A stretch of 64,000 nt of DNA from Pedobacter frigiditerrae (GCF_004331645.1 NZ_SJSK01000001.1:1364001-1428000); one strand, 5' to 3'; shown: positions 8,808 to 18,216, counted from the stretch's first letter. Made by a program: numbers and translations. The notes: generated from the sequence alone by a model not told the origin.

Positions 8808-9164
8808 TGATTGGATGCCTAAACTTCGTTGCAATCCACTTATCATTTTTTGTACTTCATTTATTTGGATTATAGTGTTGTCATAAATGGCTTTATCAAT
8901 ATATCCAAATTCGTAAGCTAATATTATTTGTGTTTCTAATTCAAAAGCAGAGCCTAAGCTAATGCTTAAAAATTGATTAAGTTCTTTGTCAGATTTTCTT
9001 CCGCATCCTTCAGCAATATTAGAAGGAATTGAAATAGCACAACGAGTTAGTTGAGAAGTTAGAGAATATCTTTCTTCAACGGGAAAAGTTCTAGTAAGTT
9101 GAAAAACCAATTTAGAGATTTCAATTCCCATTTTCCACACTTTAAGCTCTCTAAAATTATGCAT
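8805..9164 (-). CDS. Four-helix-bundle protein (23S rRNA intervening-sequence protein family)
   Basis: A 119-residue protein of the S23/IVP four-helix-bundle family. It has FRELKVWKMGIEISKLV at the N-terminus, the signature ISIPSNIAEGCGRKSDKELNQFL in the middle and a final SLGSAFELETQI..A helix pair. Founding members are encoded inside intervening sequences of 23S rRNA genes, but free-standing copies are common in Bacteroidota; their biochemical role is unknown. Here it sits between metH and metF and is bracketed by inverted heptamer arrays that extend into its ends (GATTGGATGC at 8809-8818 versus GCATCCAGTC at 9161-9170). This suggests an inserted element carried along in the met operon. Confidence 0.85.
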   Translation of the reverse strand: MHNFRELKVWKMGIEISKLVFQLTRTFPVEERYSLTSQLTRCAISIPSNIAEGCGRKSDKELNQFLSISLGSAFELETQIILAYEFGYIDKAIYDNTIIQINEVQKMISGLQRSLGIQS

Positions 9165-9199
9165 CCAGTCTAACTACTTTATACTATATACTAACTACT
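9165..9199. repeat. Heptamer array, right flank of the four-helix-bundle gene
   Basis: Five 7-bp units read on the minus strand as AGTAGTT, AGTATAT, AGTATAA, AGTAGTT, AGACTGG. They lie between the metH stop and the start of the four-helix-bundle gene. The reverse complement matches the array at 8780-8807 at about 20 of 25 positions. Confidence 0.7.
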
Positions 9200-9201
9200 T
9201 C

Positions 9202-12200
9202 TTAATACGCCAAATTCGGACTAAGCCATTTCTCTGCCTCTTCTAAACTCATTCCTTTTCTAGCAGCGTAATCTTCAACTTGGTCTTTTGTAATCTTTCC
9301 TAATCCGAAGTAACGAGATTGAGGGTGAGCAAAGTAAAAGCCACTAACTGCTGCGGTTGGGTACATGGCATAACTTTCTGTTAAGCGTAATCCAATTTTA
9401 TGCTCCGCATCAAGCAAGTTAAACAAAGTTCCTTTTTCAGTATGTTCAGGGCAAGCTGGGTAACCTGGTGCCGGACGAATACCTGCATATTCTTCCTTAA
9501 TTAATTCCTGATTACTCAAGTTCTCATCTTTTGCATAACCCCAGTATTCTTTGCGAACTAACTCGTGCATCCGTTCAGCAAAAGCTTCAGCTAACCTATC
9601 AGCCAATGCTTTAATCATAATGCTATTGTAATCATCATAGTTTTTCTCAAACTCAGCCACCAATTCATCAATACCAATTCCTGTGGTAACAGCAAAACCA
9701 CCAAAGTAATCTTGCACGCCACTTTCCTTGGGTGCCACAAAATCTGATAAAGCATAATAGGGTTCTCCAGCCATTTTTTCAGCCTGTTGGCGAAGGGTGT
9801 GGATAGTAGTTAGTTTGGAGTTTGAAGTTTGGAGTTGTGCATCTCCCAACTCGGCACTCTCAACTCTCAACTCAATATCATCTCCAGCCGAATTTGCTGG
9901 CCAAAATCCAATTACTCCTTTTGCGGTTAATAGTTTTTCATCAACCACCTTTTTTAATAATACTTGCGCATCATCAAATAGTTTTTTGGCTTCATCCCCA
10001 ACAAATTTGTCGTCAAATATTTTAGGATAACTGCCCCTTAACTCCCATGTATGGAAAAATGGTGTCCAATCGATATAAGGAACTAATTCAGCTAATGGGT
10101 AATCTTCAAAAACCTTTGTTCCCGTAAAAGTTGGTTCGGTTACTACTTTATCTAAGTCGATTTGAAATTTGTCTGCCCTTGCTTCTTCAATGGTTTTAAA
10201 TCTCTTGTCAGAACGTTTATTTAAGTGAGCTTCACGTGCTTTATCATATTCTGCTTTAATTCCAGCGACATATTCACCTTTAGTTTCTGGATTCATCAAA
10301 GTGCTACAAACCGTTACGCTTCTCGAAGCATCTAAAACGTGAATCGCTGGTCCAGAATAATTAGGAGCAACTTTTACCGCAGCGTGAATTCTAGAAGTTG
10401 TTGCACCTCCAATAATTAATGGAATGGTAAACCCTTCACGTTCCATTTCTTTGGCAAAGTGAACCATTTCATCTAATGATGGTGTAATCAATCCACTTAA
10501 ACCTATAATATCTGCATTAATTTCTTTTGCTTTTTTAATGATGTCTTGCGCCGGAACCATTACACCCATATCCACAATTTCGAAATTATTACAGGCTAAA
10601 ACCACGCCTACAATATTTTTTCCTATATCATGCACATCACCTTTTACGGTTGCCATTAACACCTTTCCAGCAGATGAATTTTGGTCTTGGTCTGGATTGT
10701 CTAATTTCTCTTGCTCAATAAATGGTAGGAGGTAAGCAACAGCCTTTTTCATTACCCTTGCAGATTTAACCACCTGTGGCAAGAACATTTTTCCGGCACC
10801 AAATAAATCTCCAACAATGTTCATCCCGTCCATTAACGGACCCTCGATTACCTGAATTGGTCTGGCATATTGCTGACGAGCCTCTTCAACATCATCATCT
10901 AAATATTCTACAATTCCTTTAACTAATGAATGAGATAATCTTTCTTCAACCGTTCCTTTTCTCCACTCTTCATCACGAACAATTTCTTTGCCCTTACTTT
11001 TGATAGTGTCAGCATATTCTACCAATCGCTCAGTAGCATCGTCTCTTCTGTTTAACAATACATCTTCCACACGTTCTAAAAGCTCAGGTGGAATTTCCTG
11101 ATAAACTTCTAGCATACCTGCGTTAACGATTCCCATATCTAAGCCAGCCTGAATGGCGTGATATAAAAATGCAGAGTGCATCGCTTCCCTAACTGTATTG
11201 TTCCCTCTAAATGAGAACGAAATATTAGAAACACCACCGCTTACCTTTGCATAAGGTAAGTTTTGTTTAATCCACCTTGTGGCATTGATAAAGTCTACAG
11301 CATAATTGTTATGCTCTTCTAAACCAGTTGCAACCGTTAAAATATTTGGGTCGAAAATGATATCCTGAGCAGGAAAGCCTATTTCACCCACTAAAATATC
11401 ATAACTTCTTTTACAGATTTCTTTTCTACGTTCAAAGTTATCAGCTTGTCCTTGTTCATCAAAAGCCATTACCACAACCGCAGCACCGTATTGCATAATC
11501 TTACGGGCGCTTTCTTTAAACTTTTCTTCTCCTTCTTTTAAGGATATGGAGTTAACGATACCCTTTCCCTGCAAACATTTTAAGCCATTTTCAATCACCG
11601 ACCATTTAGATGAATCGACCATAATGGGTAATTTGGCAATATCAGGTTCAGATGCAATTAGATTTAAGAACTTGGTCATTGCCGCTTCCGAATCTAACAT
11701 CCCTTCGTCCATGTTTACGTCGATGATTTGAGCACCACCTTCTACCTGCTGTAAGGCAACGGCAAGGGCAGCTTCATAATCGCCACCTAAAATTAACTTA
11801 GAAAATTTAGGAGAACCCGTAATGTTTGTTCTTTCGCCAATGTTTACGAAAATACTTTCTGGTGTAATGGTTACAGGCTCTAAGCCACTTAAACGCATAT
11901 AAGGCTCAATGGCGGGAATTTTTCTGGGTTCAGCTTTTCTTGCTTTTTCGGCAATGCAGCCAATATGTTCTGGTGTTGTGCCACAACAACCACCCACAAT
12001 GTTTACAAATCCTGAGGCGATAAAATCATCCACCAGATGTGCAGTTTCATGAGGCATTTCATCGTAAGCACCAAACTCGTTTGGCAAACCAGCATTAGGG
12101 TAGGCAGAAACATAACAACCAGCTTTTGCTGCCAATTCTTCAATGTGAGGTCGCATTTCTTTTGCTCCTAATGCACAGTTAAATCCAATGCTCAACGGAT

Positions 12201-12900
12201 GGGCATGCATCACAGAGTTTAAGAAAGCTTCAGCGGTTTGGCCAGATAAAGTTCTTCCTGAAGCATCGGTGATTGTTCCAGAAATCATAATTTCTAGCTT
12301 CCTGCCAATTACTTCTTCATATTTTTTAATGGCAACGATAGCCACTTTTGCATTTAAAGTATCAAATATGGTTTCGATTAAAAGTACATCAGAACCACCA
12401 TCAACTAAACCTCTAACTTGCTCGTAATAGGCTTCTTCTAATTCATCAAAATAAACGGCCCTGTAACCTGGGTCGTTTACGTTTGGCGACATAGACAAGG
12501 TTCTATTCGTTGGGCCAATTGCACCAGCTACAAAACATTTCCTATCGGGATTTGTAGCCATGAATTCTGTAGCGGCTTCCTTTGCAACCCTTGCACCTTC
12601 AAAACTTAGTTCGTAAGAAAGGTCTTCCATTTGATAATCGGCCATGGAAATGCGTTGTGTGCTAAAGGTATTGGTTTCGATAATATCAGCACCTGCTTTT
12701 AAATATTCAAGATGTATGGCTTTGATAATATCAGGGCGAGTGATATTGAGCAAATCGTTATTGCCTTTTACATCACAAGGATGATCCTTAAAGCGTTCTC
12801 CCCTGAAATCTTCCTCAGTTAAGGTGTAGCGCTGAATCATGGTGCCCATTGCACCATCTATAATTAAAATACGTTTCTCTAATTCTTCTCTAATATCCAT
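9202..12900 (-). CDS. metH: Cobalamin-dependent methionine synthase
   Basis: A 1232-residue multidomain enzyme that transfers a methyl group from methyl-THF through cobalamin to homocysteine. The domains in order are: homocysteine/zinc domain (Cys242 in [11 protein letters not shown], Cys305-306 in [10 protein letters not shown]), pterin-binding domain from about 350, cobalamin cap, B12 domain with the lower-ligand motif DVHDIG near 755, and the C-terminal SAM-binding activation domain ([12 protein letters not shown]). It is the first gene behind a SAM-I riboswitch. Residues about 1009-1032, in the early activation domain, read [18 protein letters not shown] and are encoded by a heptamer array; family members have a short loop there. 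Confidence 0.96.
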   Translation of the reverse strand: MDIREELEKRILIIDGAMGTMIQRYTLTEEDFRGERFKDHPCDVKGNNDLLNITRPDIIKAIHLEYLKAGADIIETNTFSTQRISMADYQMEDLSYELSFEGARVAKEAATEFMATNPDRKCFVAGAIGPTNRTLSMSPNVNDPGYRAVYFDELEEAYYEQVRGLVDGGSDVLLIETIFDTLNAKVAIVAIKKYEEVIGRKLEIMISGTITDASGRTLSGQTAEAFLNSVMHAHPLSIGFNCALGAKEMRPHIEELAAKAGCYVSAYPNAGLPNEFGAYDEMPHETAHLVDDFIASGFVNIVGGCCGTTPEHIGCIAEKARKAEPRKIPAIEPYMRLSGLEPVTITPESIFVNIGERTNITGSPKFSKLILGGDYEAALAVALQQVEGGAQIIDVNMDEGMLDSEAAMTKFLNLIASEPDIAKLPIMVDSSKWSVIENGLKCLQGKGIVNSISLKEGEEKFKESARKIMQYGAAVVVMAFDEQGQADNFERRKEICKRSYDILVGEIGFPAQDIIFDPNILTVATGLEEHNNYAVDFINATRWIKQNLPYAKVSGGVSNISFSFRGNNTVREAMHSAFLYHAIQAGLDMGIVNAGMLEVYQEIPPELLERVEDVLLNRRDDATERLVEYADTIKSKGKEIVRDEEWRKGTVEERLSHSLVKGIVEYLDDDVEEARQQYARPIQVIEGPLMDGMNIVGDLFGAGKMFLPQVVKSARVMKKAVAYLLPFIEQEKLDNPDQDQNSSAGKVLMATVKGDVHDIGKNIVGVVLACNNFEIVDMGVMVPAQDIIKKAKEINADIIGLSGLITPSLDEMVHFAKEMEREGFTIPLIIGGATTSRIHAAVKVAPNYSGPAIHVLDASRSVTVCSTLMNPETKGEYVAGIKAEYDKAREAHLNKRSDKRFKTIEEARADKFQIDLDKVVTEPTFTGTKVFEDYPLAELVPYIDWTPFFHTWELRGSYPKIFDDKFVGDEAKKLFDDAQVLLKKVVDEKLLTAKGVIGFWPANSAGDDIELRVESAELGDAQLQTSNSKLTTIHTLRQQAEKMAGEPYYALSDFVAPKESGVQDYFGGFAVTTGIGIDELVAEFEKNYDDYNSIMIKALADRLAEAFAERMHELVRKEYWGYAKDENLSNQELIKEEYAGIRPAPGYPACPEHTEKGTLFNLLDAEHKIGLRLTESYAMYPTAAVSGFYFAHPQSRYFGLGKITKDQVEDYAARKGMSLEEAEKWLSPNLAY
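9805..9874. repeat. Heptamer array inserted in frame within metH
   Basis: Ten contiguous 7-bp units: AGTAGTT, AGTTTGG, AGTTTGA, AGTTTGG, AGTTGTG, CATCTCC, CAACTCG, GCACTCT, CAACTCT, CAACTCA. The last nine make 63 bp, exactly 21 codons, so the metH frame is kept. The second half is roughly the inverse of the first, so the RNA can form a hairpin. The encoded peptide interrupts a conserved part of MetH just after the GDDIE motif. Confidence 0.75.
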
Positions 12901-12901
12901 A

Positions 12902-13020
12902 TTAGTATTTAGTAGTTGGTATTTAGTATCAAGACATTTGACACACGATAAAACTACAATTGACCCAGTTATACGCTTAGCATTTACGATCTAAATACTA
13001 AGTACTATATACTAAGTACT
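12902..13020. repeat. Paired inverted heptamer arrays in the metH leader
   Basis: Four units at 12902-12929 (TTAGTAT, TTAGTAG, TTGGTAT, TTAGTAT) and four at 12993-13020 (AAATACT, AAGTACT, ATATACT, AAGTACT) are inverted relative to each other. They enclose about 60 bp between the SAM aptamer and the metH start codon. The transcript could form a long AU-rich stem that places the start codon at its base. Confidence 0.65.
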
Positions 13021-13060
13021 TTAAAATGCTTCTAAAAAGTTGGAATATTTTCTCCTTAAA

Positions 13061-13160
13061 CTTATCTTCTCTCGCCACTGCTGAGATTAGAAATTAGCAC
13101 CTTGTTGGCACAGGTTGCTAAGACTTCGTTGGGTCTACTCCCTCCATCTTTCTTAATAAG
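13061..13160 (-). ncRNA. SAM-I (S-box) riboswitch upstream of metH
   Basis: On the minus strand the region starts CTTATTAAGAAAGATGGAGG and ends AGAAGATAAG, giving the closing P1 stem CTTAT/ATAAG. The conserved S-box core elements occur in order: GGAGGGA, ACCC.ACGAAG, TTAGCAACC, then GGTGCTAATT. Distance and order match the S-box consensus. It lies 160 bases upstream of metH in the same direction, so it should repress the metH-metF unit when SAM is plentiful. No clear terminator with a T-run follows, so control may act on translation or through the downstream AU-rich stem. Confidence 0.92.
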
Positions 13161-13165
13161 CAATA

Positions 13166-13197
13166 CAAAGGTGCAACAAAGCATGATCAATTCCAAA
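13166..13197 (-). promoter_or_regulatory. Bacteroidota-type promoter for the metH transcript
   Basis: On the minus strand TTTG (13197-13194) is followed after exactly 20 bases by CACCTTTG (13173-13166), one base off the TAnnTTTG consensus. Transcription would start near 13160, at the first base of the riboswitch. Confidence 0.6.
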
Positions 13198-13227
13198 AAA
13201 TTGGGAGGCAATGCCAAATAAAATTAC

Positions 13228-13254
13228 AAAGGCCACGCAAATCTGCGTAGCCTT
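13228..13254 (-). terminator. Terminator of the Bax-inhibitor gene
   Basis: On the minus strand the stem AAGGCTACGCA / TGCGTGGCCTTT with a four-base loop lies about 30 bases after the stop at 13283 and is followed by a T-rich stretch. It separates that gene from the metH promoter. Confidence 0.65.
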
Positions 13255-13282
13255 CGATATTATATTCTGAAATAAGTTAAGA

Positions 13283-14026
13283 TTACTTTCTTCCTCCAAA
13301 GATGCGAAGTAAGAAAAGGAATATGTTTAAGAAGTCAAGATACAAAGTAAGAGCAGACATAATCGCTAGCTTTTTACTGTCAACTGCAACTATTTGGTCT
13401 CCGTTAGCTTCAATGCCTAAGCCAATTCTTTTAATTTTTTGAACATCATATGCAGTCAAGGCAGTAAAAAGTGCAACTCCGAAAAAGCTCATGATATAAT
13501 CAAATTGTGCACTCTGTAAAAACCAGTTAACAACAGAAGCAATGATTAAACCAACTAGACCAACCATTAAGATGGGGCCGAATTTACTTAAATCCACATC
13601 TGTGGTATAGCCTAAAACAGCCATTATGCCAAATATACCAGCAGCAGCTGCAAAACAACCTACAACCGAACCTAATTGGTAAACAACTAAAATGTAACTT
13701 AAGCTAATGCCTAGTAAGGAAGCAAAAAGGATAAATACACCAACTAAAACTCCATAAGATAGTCTACTAAAACCAGCACCCATTATTAAAACCAAAGCTA
13801 AGGGAGCAAACATTGCCACCGTTCCAAGAGTAGTTCTGCCACCAGTTAATGGGTTTATTAGGTAAGATTGGGCTTCTAAAGAAGAGTTAATAAAATATGC
13901 TGCTAAAGTTGAAATTGCCAAGGCAACAAACATCCAGGTAAACACATTTGCAAAGAATTTTTTAGAAACAGCATTTTCCTGAACGAAAACACTGTTCTCT
14001 TGATATTGATAATTTTGTTGTTCCAT
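13283..14026 (-). CDS. Bax inhibitor-1 / YccA family membrane protein
   Basis: A 247-residue inner-membrane protein with about seven hydrophobic segments from residue 25 onward, after a polar Gln/Asn-rich N-terminus. The family pattern is present: FANVFTWMFVALAISTLAAY in the first segment, then the C-terminal motif ALTAYDVQKIK and a last pair of helices ending YLDFLNIFLFLLRIFGGRK. Relatives include TMBIM/BI-1 calcium-leak channels and E. coli YccA, which modulates FtsH; the bacterial role is uncertain. It is transcribed alone or with the upstream 188-residue gene (35 bp gap). Confidence 0.93.
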   Translation of the reverse strand: MEQQNYQYQENSVFVQENAVSKKFFANVFTWMFVALAISTLAAYFINSSLEAQSYLINPLTGGRTTLGTVAMFAPLALVLIMGAGFSRLSYGVLVGVFILFASLLGISLSYILVVYQLGSVVGCFAAAAGIFGIMAVLGYTTDVDLSKFGPILMVGLVGLIIASVVNWFLQSAQFDYIMSFFGVALFTALTAYDVQKIKRIGLGIEANGDQIVAVDSKKLAIMSALTLYLDFLNIFLFLLRIFGGRK

Positions 14027-14061
14027 TTGATTTGTAAATAATTGTATTTAAATATCGTATT

Positions 14062-14628
14062 TTAATTTAGTCTTTTTGTCAACAGTTCTTCAACTTTTTT
14101 GAAAAACTGACGAGGTTTCAACTTGCGCCAATGCAAATCATCTAACTCGCCGCCAAAGTTGATGTAATAGTCAATGCTATTGTCCCTAAACTCTCTAATT
14201 ACGTGCTCATGGAAATTAACACCAGCAATCCAGCCTTCTTCCACATCCTGAAACCATTCTTCATAATAGCTGTCATCAGAAGCGTGAAAATTCAATACAT
14301 TTTCTCCTATGAGGATAAATTTATTGATACCTTCATCAACCATTAACTCAATAATTTCTCTTTTGAGCATCATGATATCATTGTTAATCGCATCATTCCA
14401 CTCGCCCATTAATTCTATAATCGCGTATTCCTTATCATAGTCTACAAATAATACTTTTATGTAAAGCGTATTAGAGCCAAAAGTGTCCCATTGCGGGTGG
14501 ATTAAGAAATTATAAAGCTGCTTATCGTAATAAAACTCAGAATATTCGGTTTCAAAAAACGGCGAACGGTCATCTTCTGCAGCAATGTAATCATCTCTCC
14601 ATAAGTAAAAAGGCTCAATTTCGTGCAT
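14062..14628 (-). CDS. Conserved hypothetical protein, acidic, cytoplasmic
   Basis: A 188-residue soluble, acidic protein rich in Tyr, Trp and Asp. There is no signal peptide or membrane segment. Recognisable segments are PFFETEYSEFYYDKQLYNF near the N-terminus, a central strand-helix pattern (YAIIELMGEWNDAINNDI then INKFILIGENVLNFHASDD) and a basic C-terminal helix (RKLKPRQFFKKVEELLTK). I do not recognise a named domain. It lies upstream of the Bax-inhibitor gene on the same strand with a 35 bp gap, so co-transcription is likely. Function is not assigned. Confidence 0.75.
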   Translation of the reverse strand: MHEIEPFYLWRDDYIAAEDDRSPFFETEYSEFYYDKQLYNFLIHPQWDTFGSNTLYIKVLFVDYDKEYAIIELMGEWNDAINNDIMMLKREIIELMVDEGINKFILIGENVLNFHASDDSYYEEWFQDVEEGWIAGVNFHEHVIREFRDNSIDYYINFGGELDDLHWRKLKPRQFFKKVEELLTKRLN

Positions 14629-14634
14629 CAGGTG

Positions 14635-14754
14635 GATTTTAGATTTTAGACCCGATAGCTATCGGGTGACGATTTTAGATTTTTTACAATGGTACAGGTA
14701 ATAATGCTAATGTAAAATGTAATTGGTCTGGCGTAAATCTAAAATCGTAAATTT
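14635..14754. repeat. GATTTTA heptamer arrays with a nested 16-bp palindrome
   Basis: Two GATTTTA units (14635-14648), the perfect palindrome CCCGATAGCTATCGGG (14651-14666), then GATTTTA and GATTTTT (14671-14684). A shorter inverted array (TAAATCT, AAAATCG, TAAATTT, 14734-14754) abuts and overlaps the murQ stop. The palindrome appears to have been inserted into a pre-existing heptamer array. Confidence 0.65.
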
Positions 14755-15565
14755 ATTTACTTGCCTCTACGGCCTTACGAACACTTCCGTATTTGTTTAA
14801 TAAATCTGCGGCTTCATCGTGACCAATGTTTAATTCTTTCATCACCATTTGCGTGCCCCTATCTACTAATTTATGGTTAGTTAACTGCATATCTACCATT
14901 TTATTGCCTTTAACTCTGCCTAATCTAATCATCACAGTTGTGCTCAGCATATTTAAAACTAATTTTTGAGCTGTGCCAGATTTCATTCTTGTAGAACCCG
15001 TTAAAAACTCCGGACCAACTACTACTTCAACAGGAAAATCAGATTCTGCTACAATTGGTCCACCATCATTGCAAATGATACAACCTGTTAAAACGCCATG
15101 CTTACGAGCCGTGTTTAAACCGCCAATTACGTAAGGTGTTGTTCCTGATGCAGCCAAGCCGACTAATGAATCCTTTTCATTAATTTGATATTCTTGTAAA
15201 TCTACCCAAGCTTGTGTTTCATTGTCTTCTGCAAATTCAACCGCTCTTCTAATCGCTGTATCACCACCGGCAATAATTCCAACCACGGTATCGAAAGATA
15301 CACCAAAAGTTGGAGGGCATTCAGATGCATCAACCACACCTAAACGACCGCTTGTTCCTGCGCCAATATAAAATAAGCGGCCGCCTTCACTCATTCTTTC
15401 GGCAATAGCTGTTGCTAATTTTTCAATCTGTGGCAAGGCTTTTTCTACAGCTAAGGGAACGGTTTTGTCTTCGTTATTGATATTTGTTAGAATCTCTAGA
15501 ACAGACATTTTATCAATATCGTTATATTTAGAGTCTTGCTCGGTTACTCGGTTCATGGAAGTCAT
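14753..15565 (-). CDS. murQ: N-acetylmuramic acid 6-phosphate etherase
   Basis: A 270-residue SIS-domain enzyme that cleaves the lactyl ether of MurNAc-6-phosphate to GlcNAc-6-phosphate and lactate during cell-wall recycling. Visible motifs are GGRLFYIGAGTSGRLGVVDASECPP split across the SIS fold, GLAASGTTPYVIGGL, and GPEFLTGSTRMKSGTAQK near the C-terminal half. The first codons allow starts at Met1 or Met4. No other recycling genes are adjacent, so the substrate route is inferred from the family. Its 3' end touches a heptamer array. Confidence 0.95.
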   Translation of the reverse strand: MTSMNRVTEQDSKYNDIDKMSVLEILTNINNEDKTVPLAVEKALPQIEKLATAIAERMSEGGRLFYIGAGTSGRLGVVDASECPPTFGVSFDTVVGIIAGGDTAIRRAVEFAEDNETQAWVDLQEYQINEKDSLVGLAASGTTPYVIGGLNTARKHGVLTGCIICNDGGPIVAESDFPVEVVVGPEFLTGSTRMKSGTAQKLVLNMLSTTVMIRLGRVKGNKMVDMQLTNHKLVDRGTQMVMKELNIGHDEAADLLNKYGSVRKAVEASK

Positions 15566-15725
15566 TTATGTTAAAGTTCGTTAATTTCTCAATTAACAGG
15601 AAATATTATAGATAAATCACTGCAATTTTAGAGAGAAGATTACGCCATTGCAAATATTTGACTTAAAATATTCAAAAAACTAAAATGTTACAGCTATTCT
15701 TTTTTAATTAACACGCTAAAATTCA

Positions 15726-15733
15726 TAGCTTTG
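15726..15733 (+). promoter_or_regulatory. -7 box (TAGCTTTG) of the S41 protease gene
   Basis: TAGCTTTG fits TAnnTTTG exactly and lies 14 bp before the start codon at 15748, leaving a leader of only about 10 bases. The -33 position holds a T-run (15701-15705) rather than a clear TTTG. Confidence 0.5.
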
Positions 15734-15747
15734 TAAGGCGCTACGCA

Positions 15748-17355
15748 ATGAAAAAAAGTACTCGTTTTAATATCCTTATTGCATTAACCTATTCAGTTAC
15801 CTTAATAGGTGGTATGTTTTTGGGTTATAAATTTCTAAAAGACCAAGGATTTCAGGTTAATCGAGACGCTCGCTTAGCAAATAGTGATGCTCAAAAAGTA
15901 GAAGACATTATCCATATCATTAATAAAAATTATGTTGATGATGTAAATGCAGATAGTCTTCATCATCTTCCTATAGATAGTTTGTTGCATCAATTAGACC
16001 CACACAGTATGTATTTGCCTGCTACAAAAGCTTTTGAACTAGAAGAAGCTTTAGAGGGTAATTTTGAAGGGATTGGCGTAGAGTATTATATCCTTAACGA
16101 TACTTTATTAGTTACCAATGTACTTAAAGACGGCCCGGCATTTTTTGCAGGAATTAAGCAGGGCGATAAAATTTTAAGGGTTGATAGTACGTATGTGAGT
16201 GGAAAATCTTTACCACGTTCAGAAATGATAGGTAAAATTAAGGGCAGAAGAGGAACTTCAGTGTTAATTTCTTTTTTGCGTCCCGGAAACAGCGCTCCAA
16301 CATCCTTAAATATAAAAAGAGGAAAGGTGGATGTGAGTAGCATTGACGCAGCTTATATGCTCAATAACGAAACTGCCTATGTGCGCATCAGTAAGTTTGG
16401 CGCCAATACAGATAATGATTTCGTAGAAACAGTTCGTTCGCTTAAAGCCAAGGGAATGAAAAAACTGGTTTTAGACTTAAGGGACAATGGAGGTGGTTAT
16501 GTAACCGCTGCAACCGGATTAGCCAATCAATTTTTGCCGGAAAATAAGTTGATTGTTTATACGGAGGGTAAACACGAACCCCGTACAGATTATTACACCA
16601 CAGGTGGGGGTGAGTTTGAACAAGGTAAATTAGCCGTGCTGATTAATGAAAACTCTGCTTCGGCTAGTGAGATTTTTGCAGGGGCCATACAAGATTTAGA
16701 TAGGGGAATTATCATTGGCCGACGTTCTTTTGGAAAAGGTTTAGTACAAGAGCAATTTGCGTTTGATGATGGTTCGGCTTTAAACCTAACCATTGCTAGG
16801 TATTATACGCCATTGGGTAGGAGCATTCAAAAATCTTATAAAAAAGGTTATGTGGCCTATCAACATGAGCTGGAGGATAGATATAAAGACGGAGAACTTA
16901 CCGCAATGAATACCAAAACTCGTGATAGCCTTCAAAAAACATTAATCTATACAACACAAGGTGGAAAAAGAGTTTATGGTGGTGGTGGCATTCAGCCAGA
17001 TGTGTATATTAAGTTAGATACAATTGGTTATAATAAATTTTACGCCAATTTAGTCGATAAAAAAGTATTGATAGATTTCGTTTTTGATGTTTTAGCCGAT
17101 AGATATACCTCGGCTTATTTAGGTCAAGCACTTAATACATTTAGCATTAATGATACAGATTACAAAGATTTGCTAAAGTATATTCAGGCAAAAAATATTA
17201 CTATTGATACAAAACAGTTAATCGCATCTAAGCCATTAATTTATAACGACCTGAAGTTGATGCTTTGTAAATATCATTTAGGTTATGCTGGTTACTACAA
17301 AGCCCATAACTTAACCGATAATGTGGTGAAACAGGCTTTGGTTAGTTTGCAGTAA
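15748..17355 (+). CDS. C-terminal processing peptidase (S41 family, PDZ-containing)
   Basis: A 535-residue CtpA/Prc-like serine protease anchored by an N-terminal hydrophobic segment (about 8-27), so it acts in the periplasm. A PDZ domain covers about 100-190 (GIGVEYYILNDTLLVTNVLKDGPA). The S41 core follows, with LDLRDNGGGYV at 242-252, the catalytic serine region ENSASASEIFAGA (301-313) and the catalytic lysine Lys330 in RRSFGKGLVQ. A C-terminal extension of about 130 residues is specific to the Bacteroidota form. It degrades or trims proteins from the C-terminus; the targets here are unknown. Monocistronic. Confidence 0.93.
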   Translation: MKKSTRFNILIALTYSVTLIGGMFLGYKFLKDQGFQVNRDARLANSDAQKVEDIIHIINKNYVDDVNADSLHHLPIDSLLHQLDPHSMYLPATKAFELEEALEGNFEGIGVEYYILNDTLLVTNVLKDGPAFFAGIKQGDKILRVDSTYVSGKSLPRSEMIGKIKGRRGTSVLISFLRPGNSAPTSLNIKRGKVDVSSIDAAYMLNNETAYVRISKFGANTDNDFVETVRSLKAKGMKKLVLDLRDNGGGYVTAATGLANQFLPENKLIVYTEGKHEPRTDYYTTGGGEFEQGKLAVLINENSASASEIFAGAIQDLDRGIIIGRRSFGKGLVQEQFAFDDGSALNLTIARYYTPLGRSIQKSYKKGYVAYQHELEDRYKDGELTAMNTKTRDSLQKTLIYTTQGGKRVYGGGGIQPDVYIKLDTIGYNKFYANLVDKKVLIDFVFDVLADRYTSAYLGQALNTFSINDTDYKDLLKYIQAKNITIDTKQLIASKPLIYNDLKLMLCKYHLGYAGYYKAHNLTDNVVKQALVSLQ

Positions 17356-17697
17356 AAAGGAAGTCCAAAAGTTTTTAGTCGGGAAGTCCGAAAGATTGTT
17401 CCCAAAATTATCCGCAAAGAAGCAAAGAGCGCAAATTAGTTTGAAGAATCATAATATAGATAGGAGTCAGGCCAATTATACATCATTAGCTTTCGAAGAA
17501 TCACATTATGGGCGTCATACCCAACTTGATTGGGTATCTTAATGCGATAAAAAGGCTAGGTATAATGAATTGCACTTTAAGATTTCCTCCCGATAGCTAT
17601 CGGGATTCACGGGAATGACGGAATAGGAGAGGTTAACTTGAGACTTCTGACTTACGAGTGCGGACTTTACTGACTTCCGGACTTTCCGACTTCTTTC
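17356..17697. repeat. Intergenic repeat block after the S41 protease gene
   Basis: This 342-bp gap has no gene. It holds: an inverted GACTT-type segment (about 17360-17398, AGTCCAAAAG, AGTCGGGAAG, AGTCCGAAAG); a palindromic element from CGTCAT (17513) to ATGACG (17620) that contains CCCGATAGCTATCGGG (17589-17604); and an array of ACTTnnn units (17636-17697; spacing 7,7,7,7,9,8,8) that abuts the stop codon of the next gene. The last two parts recur together at 18346-18440. Confidence 0.65.
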
Positions 17698-18216
17698 TTA
17701 CACCCCTATCTCAAAAAGATTTAATCTAATCCCTTCATAATGTTTTGGAAGGCCACTATCTGCTGCAATTTTGATGCTGCCAACATGATTAAAGCCGCAA
17801 CTTGTGTAATAGGTGAAGAGCTTTTCATTATCTGCCCAAGTATCTAATCTCACAAATTGAATCTGATTGTCTTTGGCATAAGCTTTTGCCCAATTGGTGA
17901 TGATATTTACAAAACCATAACCCCTAAAGTCTGGATGGGTAACAATGCGATGAAGATAAATAGCTGAATCTTTATCTTTTTCTTCCCAAATTTGTGGGTC
18001 GTTGAAGGTGACTAAAAATACACAGGCTACCTTCCCGTCGACTAATATTTTATATTGCCTTTGTTCCGATATTTCATTTTTAACTAGCTCGACATCAAAA
18101 TCTTGCCAATGTTTATCGGAAACCTTTTTTTGATGAGCAACAGCCATGTCATAAAACTCAAATAAGATAGCTAAGTTTTCAGTTGTGCTGTTTACAATTT
18201 CTATGTGATTTTGCAT
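17698..18216 (-). CDS. GNAT-family N-acetyltransferase
   Basis: A 172-residue GNAT protein. The acetyl-CoA-binding region is seen as LHRIVTHPDFRGYGFVNIITNWAK, with the R/Q-x-x-G-x-G/A loop, followed by QFVRLDTWADNEKLFTYYTSCGFNHVG, the typical C-terminal strand-turn. The substrate cannot be predicted. Both ends lie next to composite repeats, and each neighbouring minus-strand stop codon is joined directly to an ACTT-type array. It is probably monocistronic. Confidence 0.85.
   Translation of the reverse strand: MQNHIEIVNSTTENLAILFEFYDMAVAHQKKVSDKHWQDFDVELVKNEISEQRQYKILVDGKVACVFLVTFNDPQIWEEKDKDSAIYLHRIVTHPDFRGYGFVNIITNWAKAYAKDNQIQFVRLDTWADNEKLFTYYTSCGFNHVGSIKIAADSGLPKHYEGIRLNLFEIGV

Noticed and set aside
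9797..10030. Plus-strand frames opposite metH at the heptamer insert
   Set aside because: They lie opposite a well-supported gene and have no protein-like features.
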